Source: an uncultured Collinsella sp. (GTDB taxonomy: Bacteria; Actinomycetota; Coriobacteriia; Coriobacteriales; Coriobacteriaceae). Taken from it: a stretch of 64,000 bases of DNA. Shown here piece after piece: positions 33,231-41,982 of this stretch. The DNA lies in contig CATYVQ010000013.1 in NCBI GenBank assembly GCA_958413895.1, forward strand, positions 1 through 64,000, given 5' to 3'. How positions within the stretch are numbered: the stretch's first letter is position 1; the number at the start of each line of letters is the position of its first letter. The notes beneath the pieces are model-generated. The model made no database searches and was not told the DNA's origin. It saw only the letters and a program-made list of their open reading frames with translations. Both the position numbers and the translations under genes were made by a program.

Positions 33231-33813
33231 CGGGCTCGACCGTCCAGGTGATCGTCGCAACCTGATCGCCTTCGCCGGTTACGCGGAAGATGTCGCGCGT
33301 GACGCGGGCGACGTTTCCGCTTGTCTTGAGCTTGATTTTGTCCGTGCCGCCGGCAATGCCCTGGTAGCCCATGTCGAAGGCTGCATTCTTGGAAAGATCG
33401 AGGCCCGTCCCCTGCATTGCGGCGCTGGCGTTCTGGAGCGCGCCGTCGGGGCCGACCTTAAAGTCGATGGAGTTCTGCGCGGTTCCGGCCTTGGCGTCGG
33501 CGGCAATGGTCCAGGTGTTCATGGCGTCGATCTTCATGTTGGTGACATGGATGCCGTAGGCCGAATGATTGTCGATGGTGGTCGCGTCTTCTGAGGGGCC
33601 CTGAAGCGTGCCGTCGGCCTTGGCGACGAAGGGAATAACCGTCGGAACTTTGAACTCAACGTTGTCGATCTCGGTCCTGACCATTACCTTCGTGGTTCCA
33701 ACGCGCCCGGCTGCCATAGCTGGCGTCGGGGCGGCGCCCATTGCGAGCGCGAGCGCGAGCCCTGTGCCCACGACGAGCGCTCTGACTCCGTTCATGTTCC
33801 TGGTGATGTCCAT
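33214..33813 (-). CDS. secreted protein with WxL-like features
   Basis: A 199-residue exported protein. Its signal peptide (VVGTGLALALAMGAAPTPAMA) ends near residue 35. The rest is beta-rich and contains NTWTIAADA in the middle and TITWTVEP close to the C terminus. These two Trp-x-(Ile/Val) segments resemble the paired Trp-x-Leu motifs of WxL peptidoglycan-binding domains. It is followed by a small sortase-like protein and preceded by a membrane-anchored protein, which fits a WxL-type surface locus. Family assignment is tentative; a pilin-like or spore-coat-like fold is an alternative. Confidence 0.5.
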   Translation of the reverse strand: MDITRNMNGVRALVVGTGLALALAMGAAPTPAMAAGRVGTTKVMVRTEIDNVEFKVPTVIPFVAKADGTLQGPSEDATTIDNHSAYGIHVTNMKIDAMNTWTIAADAKAGTAQNSIDFKVGPDGALQNASAAMQGTGLDLSKNAAFDMGYQGIAGGTDKIKLKTSGNVARVTRDIFRVTGEGDQVATITWTVEPGAHTA

Positions 33814-33902
33814 GGTCGTTCCTTTCTATTCGCCGCGGGCCGTCCCCGCGATGATTGGACGAATGCTGGTGAATTGCATGCGGTGCCGCGTCGGCCGGAA
33901 GG

Positions 33903-34412
33903 CTAGTTCTCGGCTTGCTCAACCCGTACCTTGACACGTGTCGGATTGCCGTGGCTGTCGAGGGTCTTGGCATCGAGTGCCTGGATCTCGATGTACGCCT
34001 CGCCTTCTTTGATGTCGCCGGCGGGGCACGTCTCGATTGTCTTGCCGGTCTCGACCACACCGGATTCGTACATGGTCTCGTCGTTTTGGATGACGCGGAA
34101 TCGCTGGGGAAATTTATTGTCTTGGACGTTTTGCACGTTGACGCGCAGCTTGCCGTCCTCCTGCAGCTGAGCGACCGGCGCGACCGAAATCGTCATCATG
34201 TTGTCGCGGACGATGGCGTCGAGCTCATCTTGGATTTCCCGGCGCGTTTTGCCCTCGGCCGTCGTGACCGAAGCGCCCGCCTCGGGTACGGGCTGCGACT
34301 GCCAAGCGTATAGTCCTACGGCGACAAGGGCACAGACGATGGCCAGGCAGGCAACGATGAGCTTCCTGCGATGCCCCAGGCCTGCAAAGTGGGGTGGCTT
34401 CTTCGCGATCAT
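33903..34412 (-). CDS. membrane-anchored exported protein, unknown function
   Basis: A 169-residue protein with one N-terminal membrane segment (KLIVACLAIVCALVAVGLYAW) preceded by basic residues, then an external domain with MTISVAPVAQLQEDGKLRV and a C-terminal beta-rich part. There is no cleavage site that I would trust, so it is probably a type-II membrane protein. Its ATG overlaps the TGA of the upstream 98-residue gene by four bases. It lies 90 bases upstream of the WxL-like protein. No family recognised. Confidence 0.6.
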   Translation of the reverse strand: MIAKKPPHFAGLGHRRKLIVACLAIVCALVAVGLYAWQSQPVPEAGASVTTAEGKTRREIQDELDAIVRDNMMTISVAPVAQLQEDGKLRVNVQNVQDNKFPQRFRVIQNDETMYESGVVETGKTIETCPAGDIKEGEAYIEIQALDAKTLDSHGNPTRVKVRVEQAEN

Positions 34413-34705
34413 GCGGCATCCTTGGCGGTATAGATGCGCGCAAAGGTGGACGGGTCCGCTCCAAAGAGCATGTGAAGCATCAGACGGCGCGAGTAGACGA
34501 GCTCGTCGAAGTCGGGAGGGAGCTCGATGTCGTGGATATGCGCGATGTGGTGGGCGAGCGCCGAGAACGACTCGGGGTCGCAGATCACATCGGTGGTAAC
34601 GTGGTAGACCGTCGTATCGGGGAATGCCTCTTCGTCGAAAGGCAGGAGATGGGGATCGTCGTCGACTTCGATGGCGATGCCGTACTGGGGCCAGTAATAT
34701 GCCAT
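34409..34705 (-). CDS. hypothetical protein, first gene of surface operon (98 aa)
   Basis: A 98-residue soluble protein beginning MAYYWPQYGIAIEVDDDPHL, with no signal peptide or membrane segment. The AIEV near the start faintly recalls the C-terminal strand of DUF559-type proteins, but the catalytic pattern is absent. GGGAGGTTCC precedes the ATG at good spacing. It overlaps the next gene by four bases (ATGA). Its being the only cytoplasmic product of the operon could indicate a regulator or a misplaced neighbour. Function unknown. Confidence 0.6.
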   Translation of the reverse strand: MAYYWPQYGIAIEVDDDPHLLPFDEEAFPDTTVYHVTTDVICDPESFSALAHHIAHIHDIELPPDFDELVYSRRLMLHMLFGADPSTFARIYTAKDAA

Positions 34706-35052
34706 GGGAACCTCCCTGCTTCTGGGGCCAAAACTTCTATCGGTTTTGGCTGTCGACGCCGACCGTATCAGCCGCTACTTGACCAATTTCTGACCAAATG
34801 CTTGACGGATTGGCGTCTCCGCAGGTAAAAGGCGGCAAAAAATACTCCAACTTTTTTTCGAGCGACAATCGCGCGGTCGGCGACGGCGGGGCCATATGTG
34901 TCAAAAGCATCGTCTGCCGAGGAAGCCTTGCCGTTCGCCGAATTGCACGAACGTAAAAATCGCCAATTATGGAGACGGTCTCGAACACGTCGACGAAACG
35001 ATGCGGTAACATCTCCCTGCAAACACTGTAGTTAGCTAAAGGGGGAGTTCGC
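34706..35052. promoter_or_regulatory. divergent control region upstream of the lactate dehydrogenase/Etf operon
   Basis: No gene in this 347-base stretch. It contains the direct repeats TGACCAA at 34780-34786 and 34791-34797 (11-bp period, one helical turn). These are followed immediately by a possible -35 TTGACG (34802-34807) and a TAAAAG (34826-34831) as -10. That is the layout of an activator site. AAAGGGGGAG precedes the GTG at 35053. The rest shows an A/T-rich tract near 34836-34856 with no clear fold. Confidence 0.35.
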
Positions 35053-36654
35053 GTGTCTGCAACCATTAAACCCTTCACCGACGAGTTCGAAGAGTATGGT
35101 CGCGATGAGTCTCGCGCATCGGGCGAGGCCTCGAGCATCTCGTTTCCGACGACGGAAGACGAGGTCCGCACCATTTTGGGAAAGCTCCATGCCGAGTGTG
35201 TCCCGGTAACGGTTCAGGGCGCCCGAACCGGCCTTGCCGCCGGTGCCGTGCCCCACGGCGGGCATATCCTCAATACTTCCCGTATGAATCGCTACTTGGG
35301 CATTCGCCGCGATGAACAAGGCCAATTTCTGCTGCGCGTGGAGCCGGGCGTTGTTCTCTCGGAGCTGCGCAAGCAGCTGAGCAAGAAGGTGCTGCCGACC
35401 GCTGGTTGGGACCAGGCATCGCTTGAGGCCTACGAGGAGTTCCAAGAGGCCCCCGAGCAGTTCTTTCCCACCGATCCCACCGAGGCGTCTGCCTGTCTGG
35501 GCGGCATGGCGGCATGCAACGCCTCCGGCGCCCGCAGCTACGCTTACGGCCCCATGCGCCCGCATATCACGGGACTCCACGTCGCGCTGGCTGATGGCGA
35601 TTTGCTTGAGCTTCAGCGCGGCGAGGCTTTTGCCCAGGGCCGCCACCTGTCGCTCGTGACGGCAGCGGGCCGTACGCTCGAGCTCGATCTTCCCGGCTAT
35701 ACCATGCCCAAGACAAAAAATGCCTCAGGCTATTTCGTTGCGGACGAAATGGACGCCATCGACCTCTTTATCGGTGCGTGCGGCACACTCGGCGTCATTA
35801 CCGAGCTCGAGATCGCCCTGCAGGCGGCGCCTGCGGTCGTTTGGGGTGTGAGCTGCTTTTTCGATAGCGAAGACAAGGCCGTGTCCTTTACCGATTCCGT
35901 GCGTCCCGTCCTGTCCCATGCGGCTGCCATCGAGTACTTCGACGCTGGCGCCCTGGATATTCTACGTCGCCAGCGCGAGCAGTCGACAGCGTTTGCCTCG
36001 CTGCCGGCGCTCGACAAAGAGGCCAAGGTCTGTGTCTACGTGGAGCTCGACTGCGATGACGAGGCCCAGGCGACCGAGGAACTGTACCACCTGGGATGGG
36101 TGCTCGAGTTTGCGGGTGGCCGCGACGATGCGACATGGGTCGCGCGCACCGAGGTTGATCGCGAGTGCCAGCGGTTCTTCCGCCATGCGGTCCCCGAGAG
36201 CGTCAATATGCTTATCGACGAGCGCCGCCGCACGGATCCCACCATCACCAAACTGGGTTCGGACATGTCGGTGCCCAATGCACGCCTTGCCGATGTCGTG
36301 GCCCTCTATCGCCGCACACTGGCCGAAAGCGGGCTTGAATCTGCTGCCTGGGGGCACATCGGTAACAACCATCTGCATGTGAACATTCTGCCGCGCGATG
36401 CGCAGGACTACCGTCGCGGTGGCGAGCTGTTTGCCCAGTGGGCTGCGGAGGTAACGGCTATGGGCGGTGCCGTTTCTGCCGAGCACGGCGTCGGCAAGAT
36501 CAAGGCGGGCTTCTTAGAGACGATGTACGGTCACGAGGCCATGGTCGAGTCGGCGCGGCTTAAACTCCAGCTCGATCCCGACGGGCAGCTGGGTCGCGGC
36601 AACCTGTTTTCGGAGAAGCTCTTGGATGAGCTCGTCCAGAAAGGGGGCGCGTGA
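35053..36654 (+). CDS. FAD-binding lactate/2-hydroxyacid dehydrogenase (GlcD/LctD-like)
   Basis: A 533-residue flavoprotein of the VAO/GlcD family. The N-terminal FAD-binding PCMH domain shows VTVQGARTGLAAGAVPHGG, CLGGMAACNASGARSYAYG and GTLGVITELEI. The C-terminal cap and metal-site region includes WGHIGNNHLHVNI and SAEHGVGKIK. It oxidises a 2-hydroxyacid, most likely lactate. The order dehydrogenase-etfB-etfA, with a ferredoxin domain on EtfA, is that of the electron-confurcating lactate dehydrogenase of acetogens. GTG start with a strong AAAGGGGG. etfB begins at its last codons (GTG overlapping the TGA). Confidence 0.88.
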   Translation: MSATIKPFTDEFEEYGRDESRASGEASSISFPTTEDEVRTILGKLHAECVPVTVQGARTGLAAGAVPHGGHILNTSRMNRYLGIRRDEQGQFLLRVEPGVVLSELRKQLSKKVLPTAGWDQASLEAYEEFQEAPEQFFPTDPTEASACLGGMAACNASGARSYAYGPMRPHITGLHVALADGDLLELQRGEAFAQGRHLSLVTAAGRTLELDLPGYTMPKTKNASGYFVADEMDAIDLFIGACGTLGVITELEIALQAAPAVVWGVSCFFDSEDKAVSFTDSVRPVLSHAAAIEYFDAGALDILRRQREQSTAFASLPALDKEAKVCVYVELDCDDEAQATEELYHLGWVLEFAGGRDDATWVARTEVDRECQRFFRHAVPESVNMLIDERRRTDPTITKLGSDMSVPNARLADVVALYRRTLAESGLESAAWGHIGNNHLHVNILPRDAQDYRRGGELFAQWAAEVTAMGGAVSAEHGVGKIKAGFLETMYGHEAMVESARLKLQLDPDGQLGRGNLFSEKLLDELVQKGGA

Positions 36655-37472
36655 AGATGAGCGATTTCCATATGGTGGTGTGCGTCAAGGCGGTGCCGGG
36701 CAGCACCGAGGTCAAGATGGACCTCAAGACCAATACCATCGTGCGCGATGGCAAGCAGGCGGTCATTAATCCCTTTGACGCGAGTGCTTTGGAATGCGCG
36801 CTGGCGCTGAAGGACGAGTTTATCGGCTTTGGCATGGATGTGCGCGTGACGGTGGTGTCGATGGGCATCCCCGCGACCGAATCGCTGCTGCGCGACTGTA
36901 TCGCCCGCGGTGCCGACGACGCGCTGCTGCTGACCGACCGAGCCTTTGCGGGCGCCGATACCCTAGCCACCACCTATGCCCTCAAGTGCGGCATCGAGGC
37001 GCTCGACGAGGACTTCGACCTGCTCATCTGCGGCAAGATGGCGGTGGATGGCGATACGGCCCAGATTGGTCCCGAGCTTGCCGGTGCCTTTGAGATTCCC
37101 TGTGTGACCGACGTGAGCTGCGTGCAGAGCGCGGGCTTTACGACGTGTGGCTCGCTGGCGCTCGTTCACGGATGCGATGCCGGCGAGGAGACGGTGTGTC
37201 TTGAGATGCCGTGCGCGATGACGGCTGCCAAGGAGATTGGCCAGTTGCGTATGCCGAGTATTGCCGGTATTCGCGCGGCGGAGGAGGCGGACGTGCGCGT
37301 GGTCAGTGCCGCCGACGTGAACGCCGACCCCGCGCGTTGCGGTCTTGCCGGGTCGCCGACACAGGTCGTGCGCTCGTTTGTGCCCGACCGTGACCAAACG
37401 TGCGAGGCCGTTGAGGGGACGGCGTCCGAGCAGGCGGTAGAACTTGCCAAGATTATCGAGGGGATGGCATAG
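36651..37472 (+). CDS. etfB: electron transfer flavoprotein beta subunit (EtfB)
   Basis: A 273-residue EtfB. VCVKAVPG at the N terminus and KMAVDGDTAQIGPELA (FAD/AMP-binding region) are characteristic. In bifurcating Etfs this subunit binds the bifurcating FAD and NAD. It begins within the stop of the dehydrogenase gene (GTGA; an ATG at 36657 is the alternative). The gene ends at the base before etfA, so all three are one translational unit. Acts as electron hub between NAD+, ferredoxin and lactate. Confidence 0.9.
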   Translation: MKMSDFHMVVCVKAVPGSTEVKMDLKTNTIVRDGKQAVINPFDASALECALALKDEFIGFGMDVRVTVVSMGIPATESLLRDCIARGADDALLLTDRAFAGADTLATTYALKCGIEALDEDFDLLICGKMAVDGDTAQIGPELAGAFEIPCVTDVSCVQSAGFTTCGSLALVHGCDAGEETVCLEMPCAMTAAKEIGQLRMPSIAGIRAAEEADVRVVSAADVNADPARCGLAGSPTQVVRSFVPDRDQTCEAVEGTASEQAVELAKIIEGMA

Positions 37473-38678
37473 ATGAGCGGACTGATTATCGATAGCGAAG
37501 CCTGTATCGGCTGCGGTCGCTGCGTTCGCGCCTGTGCCTCGGGCGGCATCGTAGTGGAAGGCGAGCGACCCAGCCGATGCGCCCGCGTAACCGACGGCTG
37601 CATCCTATGCGGTGGGTGCGTCGACGCCTGCCCTGTCAACGCTATCTCGATCGAGCGTGACGAGGCCGCCGGCGCGGTTGACCTCGATGCGTATCGAGAC
37701 ATTTGGGCATTCGTGCAGACCGACGAGCACAACGCCGTGGCTCCCGTGGCCTACGAGCTCATGGGCAAGGGGCGCGAGCTTGCCGATGCTCGCGGCTGCC
37801 GTCTGGTGGCACTGATCGGCATGGGCCCCGAGGGCTCGCTCAGGGATCTCGAACACCTGGTTTGTGCCGGCGCGGACGAGGTCCTGGCCTGTCGCGACGA
37901 GCGCCTGCGCCAAAACGATGCGGAGGTCTACGCCCGCTTGATCTGCGATTTGGTAGCCGAACGCAAACCCGAGGCCATCTTATACGGTGCGACCGCTTTT
38001 GGTCGCGAACTGGCACCCGGCGTTGCCGTGCGCTTGCAGACGGGCCTTACGGCTGACTGCACCGTACTTTCGATGGATACGGAGACGGGACTGCTGCAAC
38101 AGACGCGTCCGGCGTTTGGCGGCAACCTGATGGCCACCATCGTCTGCCCCAATCATCGTCCCCAGATGGCAACGGTTCGTCCCGGCATCTTTAAGGCGCC
38201 CGACTTTGACTACGACCGCTCTGGCACGATCACCCAGATATCGCTTGCGGATGATGCTAAGGCTCGTGTCGAGATCTCGATTCCCGCCGAGGAGTGGGGG
38301 CAGCAGGCTTCGATCGCCGATGCCGAGCGCCTGGTCGTGGTGGGTCGCGGCATTGGTTCCAAGAAAAACCTGCCGCTGATGCGAAGGCTCGCCGAGGCTC
38401 TGGGAGCCGAGCTTGGCTGCACGCGACCTGTCGTGGAGGCCGGCTGGTTAGAGTATCGCCATCAGATCGGCCAGACGGGCGTATCGGTTTCGCCCAAGCT
38501 TCTCGTGAGTATCGGTGTTTCGGGCGCCATCCAGCATCTTGCCGGCATCGGTGGGGCGGAGTGCATTATCGCCATCAACGAGGACCCGGATGCCCCCATT
38601 TTTGGTGCTGCCCAGTACAAGGTTGTCGGTGATGCCGTCGAGGTCGTCGAGGAGCTGCTGGCCCAGCTTGAGCGCTAG
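37473..38678 (+). CDS. etfA: electron transfer flavoprotein alpha subunit with N-terminal ferredoxin domain
   Basis: A 401-residue EtfA. The first ~65 residues carry two complete [4Fe-4S] motifs, CIGCGRCVRAC and CILCGGCVDAC. The EtfA domains follow (APVAYELMGKG, then LIGMGPEG) and the FAD-binding C-terminal part includes VVVGRGIGSKKNLPL and GQTGVSVSPKLL. The ferredoxin domain is the expected electron port for ferredoxin in a confurcating complex. Coupled directly to etfB. The last four bases overlap the convergent HD-domain gene. Confidence 0.92.
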   Translation: MSGLIIDSEACIGCGRCVRACASGGIVVEGERPSRCARVTDGCILCGGCVDACPVNAISIERDEAAGAVDLDAYRDIWAFVQTDEHNAVAPVAYELMGKGRELADARGCRLVALIGMGPEGSLRDLEHLVCAGADEVLACRDERLRQNDAEVYARLICDLVAERKPEAILYGATAFGRELAPGVAVRLQTGLTADCTVLSMDTETGLLQQTRPAFGGNLMATIVCPNHRPQMATVRPGIFKAPDFDYDRSGTITQISLADDAKARVEISIPAEEWGQQASIADAERLVVVGRGIGSKKNLPLMRRLAEALGAELGCTRPVVEAGWLEYRHQIGQTGVSVSPKLLVSIGVSGAIQHLAGIGGAECIIAINEDPDAPIFGAAQYKVVGDAVEVVEELLAQLER

Positions 38679-39487
38679 GCGCGCGCCAGCCAGTCGCGCA
38701 TCTCGTCCTTTAGACGGCTCCAGGTTGCCTGCGTGGCGGGGTCGGTAAAGGGCTGTGTAATGCCAAAGGGCGCGTCGAGCAGGCGGTGGATATCACCCTG
38801 TTCGCGCGCCAGCGCACGGCTTGCCGGAAAGACGAGCTCAAACATAAAGCAGATAAGCCCCACCAAGAAGTCGGCGGGCTCATCGCGCTCATCGCGTGCG
38901 ACGCAGCGGTGCTCGTCAAAGGCGGCAAGTGTCGGCGACGAGAAACGGCTGCCGAGAAACGTCTTCTCGTCCACCTTGAGGATAGTGTCGACGGTGCTGT
39001 CGGCGATGGTGCGCATAATGTCGATCTTGTCACCATCGCGCACGATATCGCAGAAGCTCCGCGTGCGCACGTCGAGCCGCGCGGGTAGGCGGAAATCGCT
39101 GTGATAGGCAATGCTCGCTCGGATGAGCTCATCTTCTGCCGGGTCATCGATAAAGTCGCGGATGCTCGTTACGGCGGGTGCATCGGCGGGATTCTCGCCA
39201 AAGAGGACCTCGATGCCCAGCGCCGCATGGCTCATGCTCTCGGCGTCCTTAAAGGTGTCCCAGCGTCGCAGCTGCTCAAAGCGGCCCATATCGTGTAGCA
39301 GGCCGCAAAGCCATGCCAGGTCAATATCTTCTGACGACCAGCCCTGCTCGCGCGCTACGGCATCGCATGCCTCGGCCACGTGGTACGTATGCTCGATTTT
39401 GAGCGCGATGCGTGGGTTGGTGGCGTCGTAGGCATCGGTGTAGCTTTTGAAGGCCGTGCGCGCCCGGTCTCGATCGATAGCTGTCAT
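38675..39487 (-). CDS. HD-domain phosphohydrolase
   Basis: A 270-residue HD-superfamily protein. IEHTYHVAEACDAVA and GLLHDMGRFEQL give the His...His-Asp metal site, ASIAYHSDF and VRDGDKIDIMRT the later His/Asp residues. The likely reaction is phosphate-ester hydrolysis of a nucleotide or related compound; the substrate is unknown. AGGAAG precedes the ATG. It is convergent with etfA (four-base overlap of the ends), and divergent from azlC. Confidence 0.85.
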   Translation of the reverse strand: MTAIDRDRARTAFKSYTDAYDATNPRIALKIEHTYHVAEACDAVAREQGWSSEDIDLAWLCGLLHDMGRFEQLRRWDTFKDAESMSHAALGIEVLFGENPADAPAVTSIRDFIDDPAEDELIRASIAYHSDFRLPARLDVRTRSFCDIVRDGDKIDIMRTIADSTVDTILKVDEKTFLGSRFSSPTLAAFDEHRCVARDERDEPADFLVGLICFMFELVFPASRALAREQGDIHRLLDAPFGITQPFTDPATQATWSRLKDEMRDWLARA

Positions 39488-39613
39488 AATGACTTCCTAA
39501 AAAGTTGTGTCTTTCGATCCGGTGGCAATTGTAGGTGAACTCGGTTGCTGTCGGATGATGATTCTGCCGTGTCGCTACATGCGGCTCGGAGACCTTGTCA
39601 GGATGAGAAGCGT

Positions 39614-40306
39614 ATGGTGCTCAAAATCGTTAGAACCGTCTGGCCAGTGATGCTTACCTATGTTGCAATAGGCGCGCCGTGCGGAATGATCATGGGGCAG
39701 ACGGGAATGGAGCCCTGGATGGTCTTTGCCCTGAGCAGCACGTTTGTGACGGGCAGCGGCCAGTTTATGATCTGCAATCTTTGGCTGGCGGGCGTACCGG
39801 CACCTTCGATTATCGCGAGCGTTGCCGCCATCTCCTCGCGTTTTGCGCTTTACTCGGCATCGATTGCGCCGCATCTGACGGGTGCCTCGAAGCGTCAGAC
39901 GCTGGCTGTTGCCGCGACACTTACCGAGGAGGCATATGGCATCTCGCTTGCCAAGCTGATTGAGGGGGAGGATTGGGGCCCGCGCGAGTCCTTTGTGCTC
40001 AATGCGATCCTCATCGCAACATGGGGCGTTTCGTGTACGACGGGCGCCATCGTCGGTGCCGTTGTCGATGTTCCCACCGCCATTGCGGCCTTTGTCTGCA
40101 CCTCGCTCTTTATCTGCCTGCTCTTTTCGCAGCAGCTGTCGCGCGGCAACGTTGTCGCGGCGGTTTCGGGCGCGGTGTCCGTCGCCGTATGCAAGTTTTT
40201 GGGCCTCGCGAATATTGTCGTGCCGGCAAGCGTCGTGGCCGGCATTGCCATTGCGCTGGCGTGCGATGCTGTATTTGACGGAAGAGGTGCCCGCGATGCC
40301 CGTTAA
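39614..40306 (+). CDS. azlC: AzlC family branched-chain amino acid exporter, large subunit
   Basis: A 230-residue membrane protein with AIGAPCGMIMGQTGM, FVTGSGQFMICNLW and RFALYSASIAPHL, all typical of AzlC/YgaZ, in about seven membrane spans. With AzlD it exports branched-chain amino acids. The TTG at 39545 opens a longer frame; the ATG at 39614, with AGGATGAG upstream, starts where the family does. It overlaps azlD by 11 bases. Confidence 0.88.
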   Translation: MVLKIVRTVWPVMLTYVAIGAPCGMIMGQTGMEPWMVFALSSTFVTGSGQFMICNLWLAGVPAPSIIASVAAISSRFALYSASIAPHLTGASKRQTLAVAATLTEEAYGISLAKLIEGEDWGPRESFVLNAILIATWGVSCTTGAIVGAVVDVPTAIAAFVCTSLFICLLFSQQLSRGNVVAAVSGAVSVAVCKFLGLANIVVPASVVAGIAIALACDAVFDGRGARDAR

Positions 40307-40619
40307 CGAGTTCTTGGTTCTGTGGCTGTCGTCGTGGGCTGCTATCGCGTTCTTTCGCATCGCGCCGGCGTTCGCCTTGCGCGGGCGGACCCTGTCGCCC
40401 CGCATTACCGAGGCCCTGGGCTATATCCCGCCCGCTGCCTTTGCCGCGCTGGTCGCCAACGACTTGGTGAGCCCCGGCGCGTTCGACGCGGGACTCTGGC
40501 CTGCCTTGGTTCCCTGGATTGCTGCCGCCGGCGTCGTGGTCGTGGCGGTCAAGACAAAATCGATGCTGTGGTGCTGCGTCTCGGGTATCGTACTCTATAT
40601 CGTTTTGAGCCTTATATAG
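40296..40619 (+). CDS. azlD: AzlD family branched-chain amino acid exporter, small subunit
   Basis: A 107-residue membrane protein with four hydrophobic segments (FLVLWLSSWAAIAFFRIAPAF at the start, TEALGYIPPAAFAALVAN in the middle), the AzlD/YgaH pattern. It starts inside the azlC 3' end (11-base overlap, +1 frame), the standard azlCD arrangement, with GAAGAGG upstream. The longer frame that reaches back to 39960 only runs antisense-like through azlC and was not used. Confidence 0.85.
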   Translation: MPVNEFLVLWLSSWAAIAFFRIAPAFALRGRTLSPRITEALGYIPPAAFAALVANDLVSPGAFDAGLWPALVPWIAAAGVVVVAVKTKSMLWCCVSGIVLYIVLSLI

Positions 40620-40769
40620 GGGTGGCGTCGCGGGCGCCGAATCTCGTTCCATCCCAACTTGTCGAATTTTTCACCGAGCTGGTCTATTTCTTCTGGTACC
40701 ATGGTCAAACTTTACTGTAGCAAAGCGTGACGTGGGCTTTTGTACCTCGTCAGCGGAAATGGGGGTTTC

Positions 40770-41792
40770 ATGGCACAGGAAGCAACCGCCAACGAGCAAA
40801 AGAAATTCAAGGTCCCGCGCATCCCGGGCGACATCATGATCTATCCCATGATCGTCGGTCTTTTGCTCAACACCTTCTGCCCGCAGGTTTTTGAGATCGG
40901 CGGCTTCTTTACGGCTGCCTGCCGCGGTGGGTCCAATACCATCGTCGCCGCGATCCTGCTGTTTGTGGGCGCCGGCATCAGCTTTAAGTCCACGCCGGGC
41001 GCCATCAAGACCGGTATCGTCGTGCTGATTCCTAAGCTTGTAGTGGCAGCCGCGCTGGGTCTGGGCGTCGCGTACTTCTTTAACGATAACTTTTTAGGCC
41101 TGAGCTCGGTTTCCATCATCGGCGGCATTACGTTTTGCAACATGGCGCTCTATACGGGCATCATGGGCGAGTTCGGCGATGAGTCCGAGCAGGGCGCTGT
41201 CGGTATCCTGTTCTTTACGGCCGGCCCCGCCGTCACGATGATCATCCTCGGTGTCTCGGGTCTCGCCAATATCCCCGTCGGCACCATCATCGGATCCATC
41301 CTGCCGCTTGTTATCGGCATGGTCCTGGGCAACTTGTTCCCGTTTATCAAGAACCTGCTGGTCCCCGGCGCCAATCCCGCGATCGCTGTCATCGGATTTC
41401 AGCTCGGTGCGTCCATGAGCCTGTCGAGCTTTATCACCGGCGGTATCTCGGGCATCCTGCTGGGCCTCATCACCCTCTTTATCGTTGGCCCCGTCACCTT
41501 TGCCTTCGAGCGCTTGTGCGGCGGCAACGGCAAGGCCGCCGTTGCTTGCTCCACCATCGCCGGCACGGCTATGACCACGCCGGTTGCCCTTGCCGAGGTC
41601 GCTCCGCGCTATGCCGAGCTTGCGCCCACCGCGTATGCGCAGATCGCCACTGCCGTCATCATCACGGCAATCATGGCCCCGATTCTGACTGGCTGGGTCG
41701 ATAAGAAGTTCTGCCACGGCAAAGAGGATCTGTCGGTTGAAGGCGTCGAGGCTATTGAGGAGGCCGTCGCGACCGACATTGACGGCGAGTAA
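40770..41792 (+). CDS. kdgT: 2-keto-3-deoxygluconate permease (KdgT family)
   Basis: A 340-residue membrane protein of the KdgT/2-keto-3-deoxygluconate:proton symport family, used in pectin or uronate breakdown. RIPGDIMIYPMIVGLLLNTF at the N terminus, FVGAGISFKSTPGAIK and VACSTIAGTAMTTPVALAEV are recognisable family segments, with about ten membrane spans. The ATG at 40770 follows GGGGG; a start at 40740 is possible. No uronate catabolic gene is visible nearby, so the substrate may differ. Confidence 0.85.
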   Translation: MAQEATANEQKKFKVPRIPGDIMIYPMIVGLLLNTFCPQVFEIGGFFTAACRGGSNTIVAAILLFVGAGISFKSTPGAIKTGIVVLIPKLVVAAALGLGVAYFFNDNFLGLSSVSIIGGITFCNMALYTGIMGEFGDESEQGAVGILFFTAGPAVTMIILGVSGLANIPVGTIIGSILPLVIGMVLGNLFPFIKNLLVPGANPAIAVIGFQLGASMSLSSFITGGISGILLGLITLFIVGPVTFAFERLCGGNGKAAVACSTIAGTAMTTPVALAEVAPRYAELAPTAYAQIATAVIITAIMAPILTGWVDKKFCHGKEDLSVEGVEAIEEAVATDIDGE

Positions 41793-41841
41793 TCGTCGAC
41801 GCGAGTCAATCAAGCCGGCGTGTGCAATTCGCGCCGTATGG

Positions 41842-41891
41842 GCGCCCGAACGGTGGCTGTTCTGCAGTGACGTTCGGGCGCTCTGCTATGA
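41842..41891 (+). promoter_or_regulatory. hairpin and extended -10 promoter before the diguanylate cyclase gene
   Basis: GCGCCCGAACG (41842) and CGTTCGGGCGC (41871) form a perfect 11-bp stem, possibly the end of kdgT transcription although no T-run follows. TGCTATGAT ending at 41891 is an extended -10 for the downstream gene, giving a leader of about 85 bases with an ACCCC/GGGGT hairpin. Confidence 0.45.
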
Positions 41892-41982
41892 TTCCCTTTA
41901 CCCCTGCGGAGAAAGGGGTGTTTGGCGCCTGGGCGCGACTCGGGCGATGCTGGCCACTTGGATATTGAAGGGAGGGCGTCTA

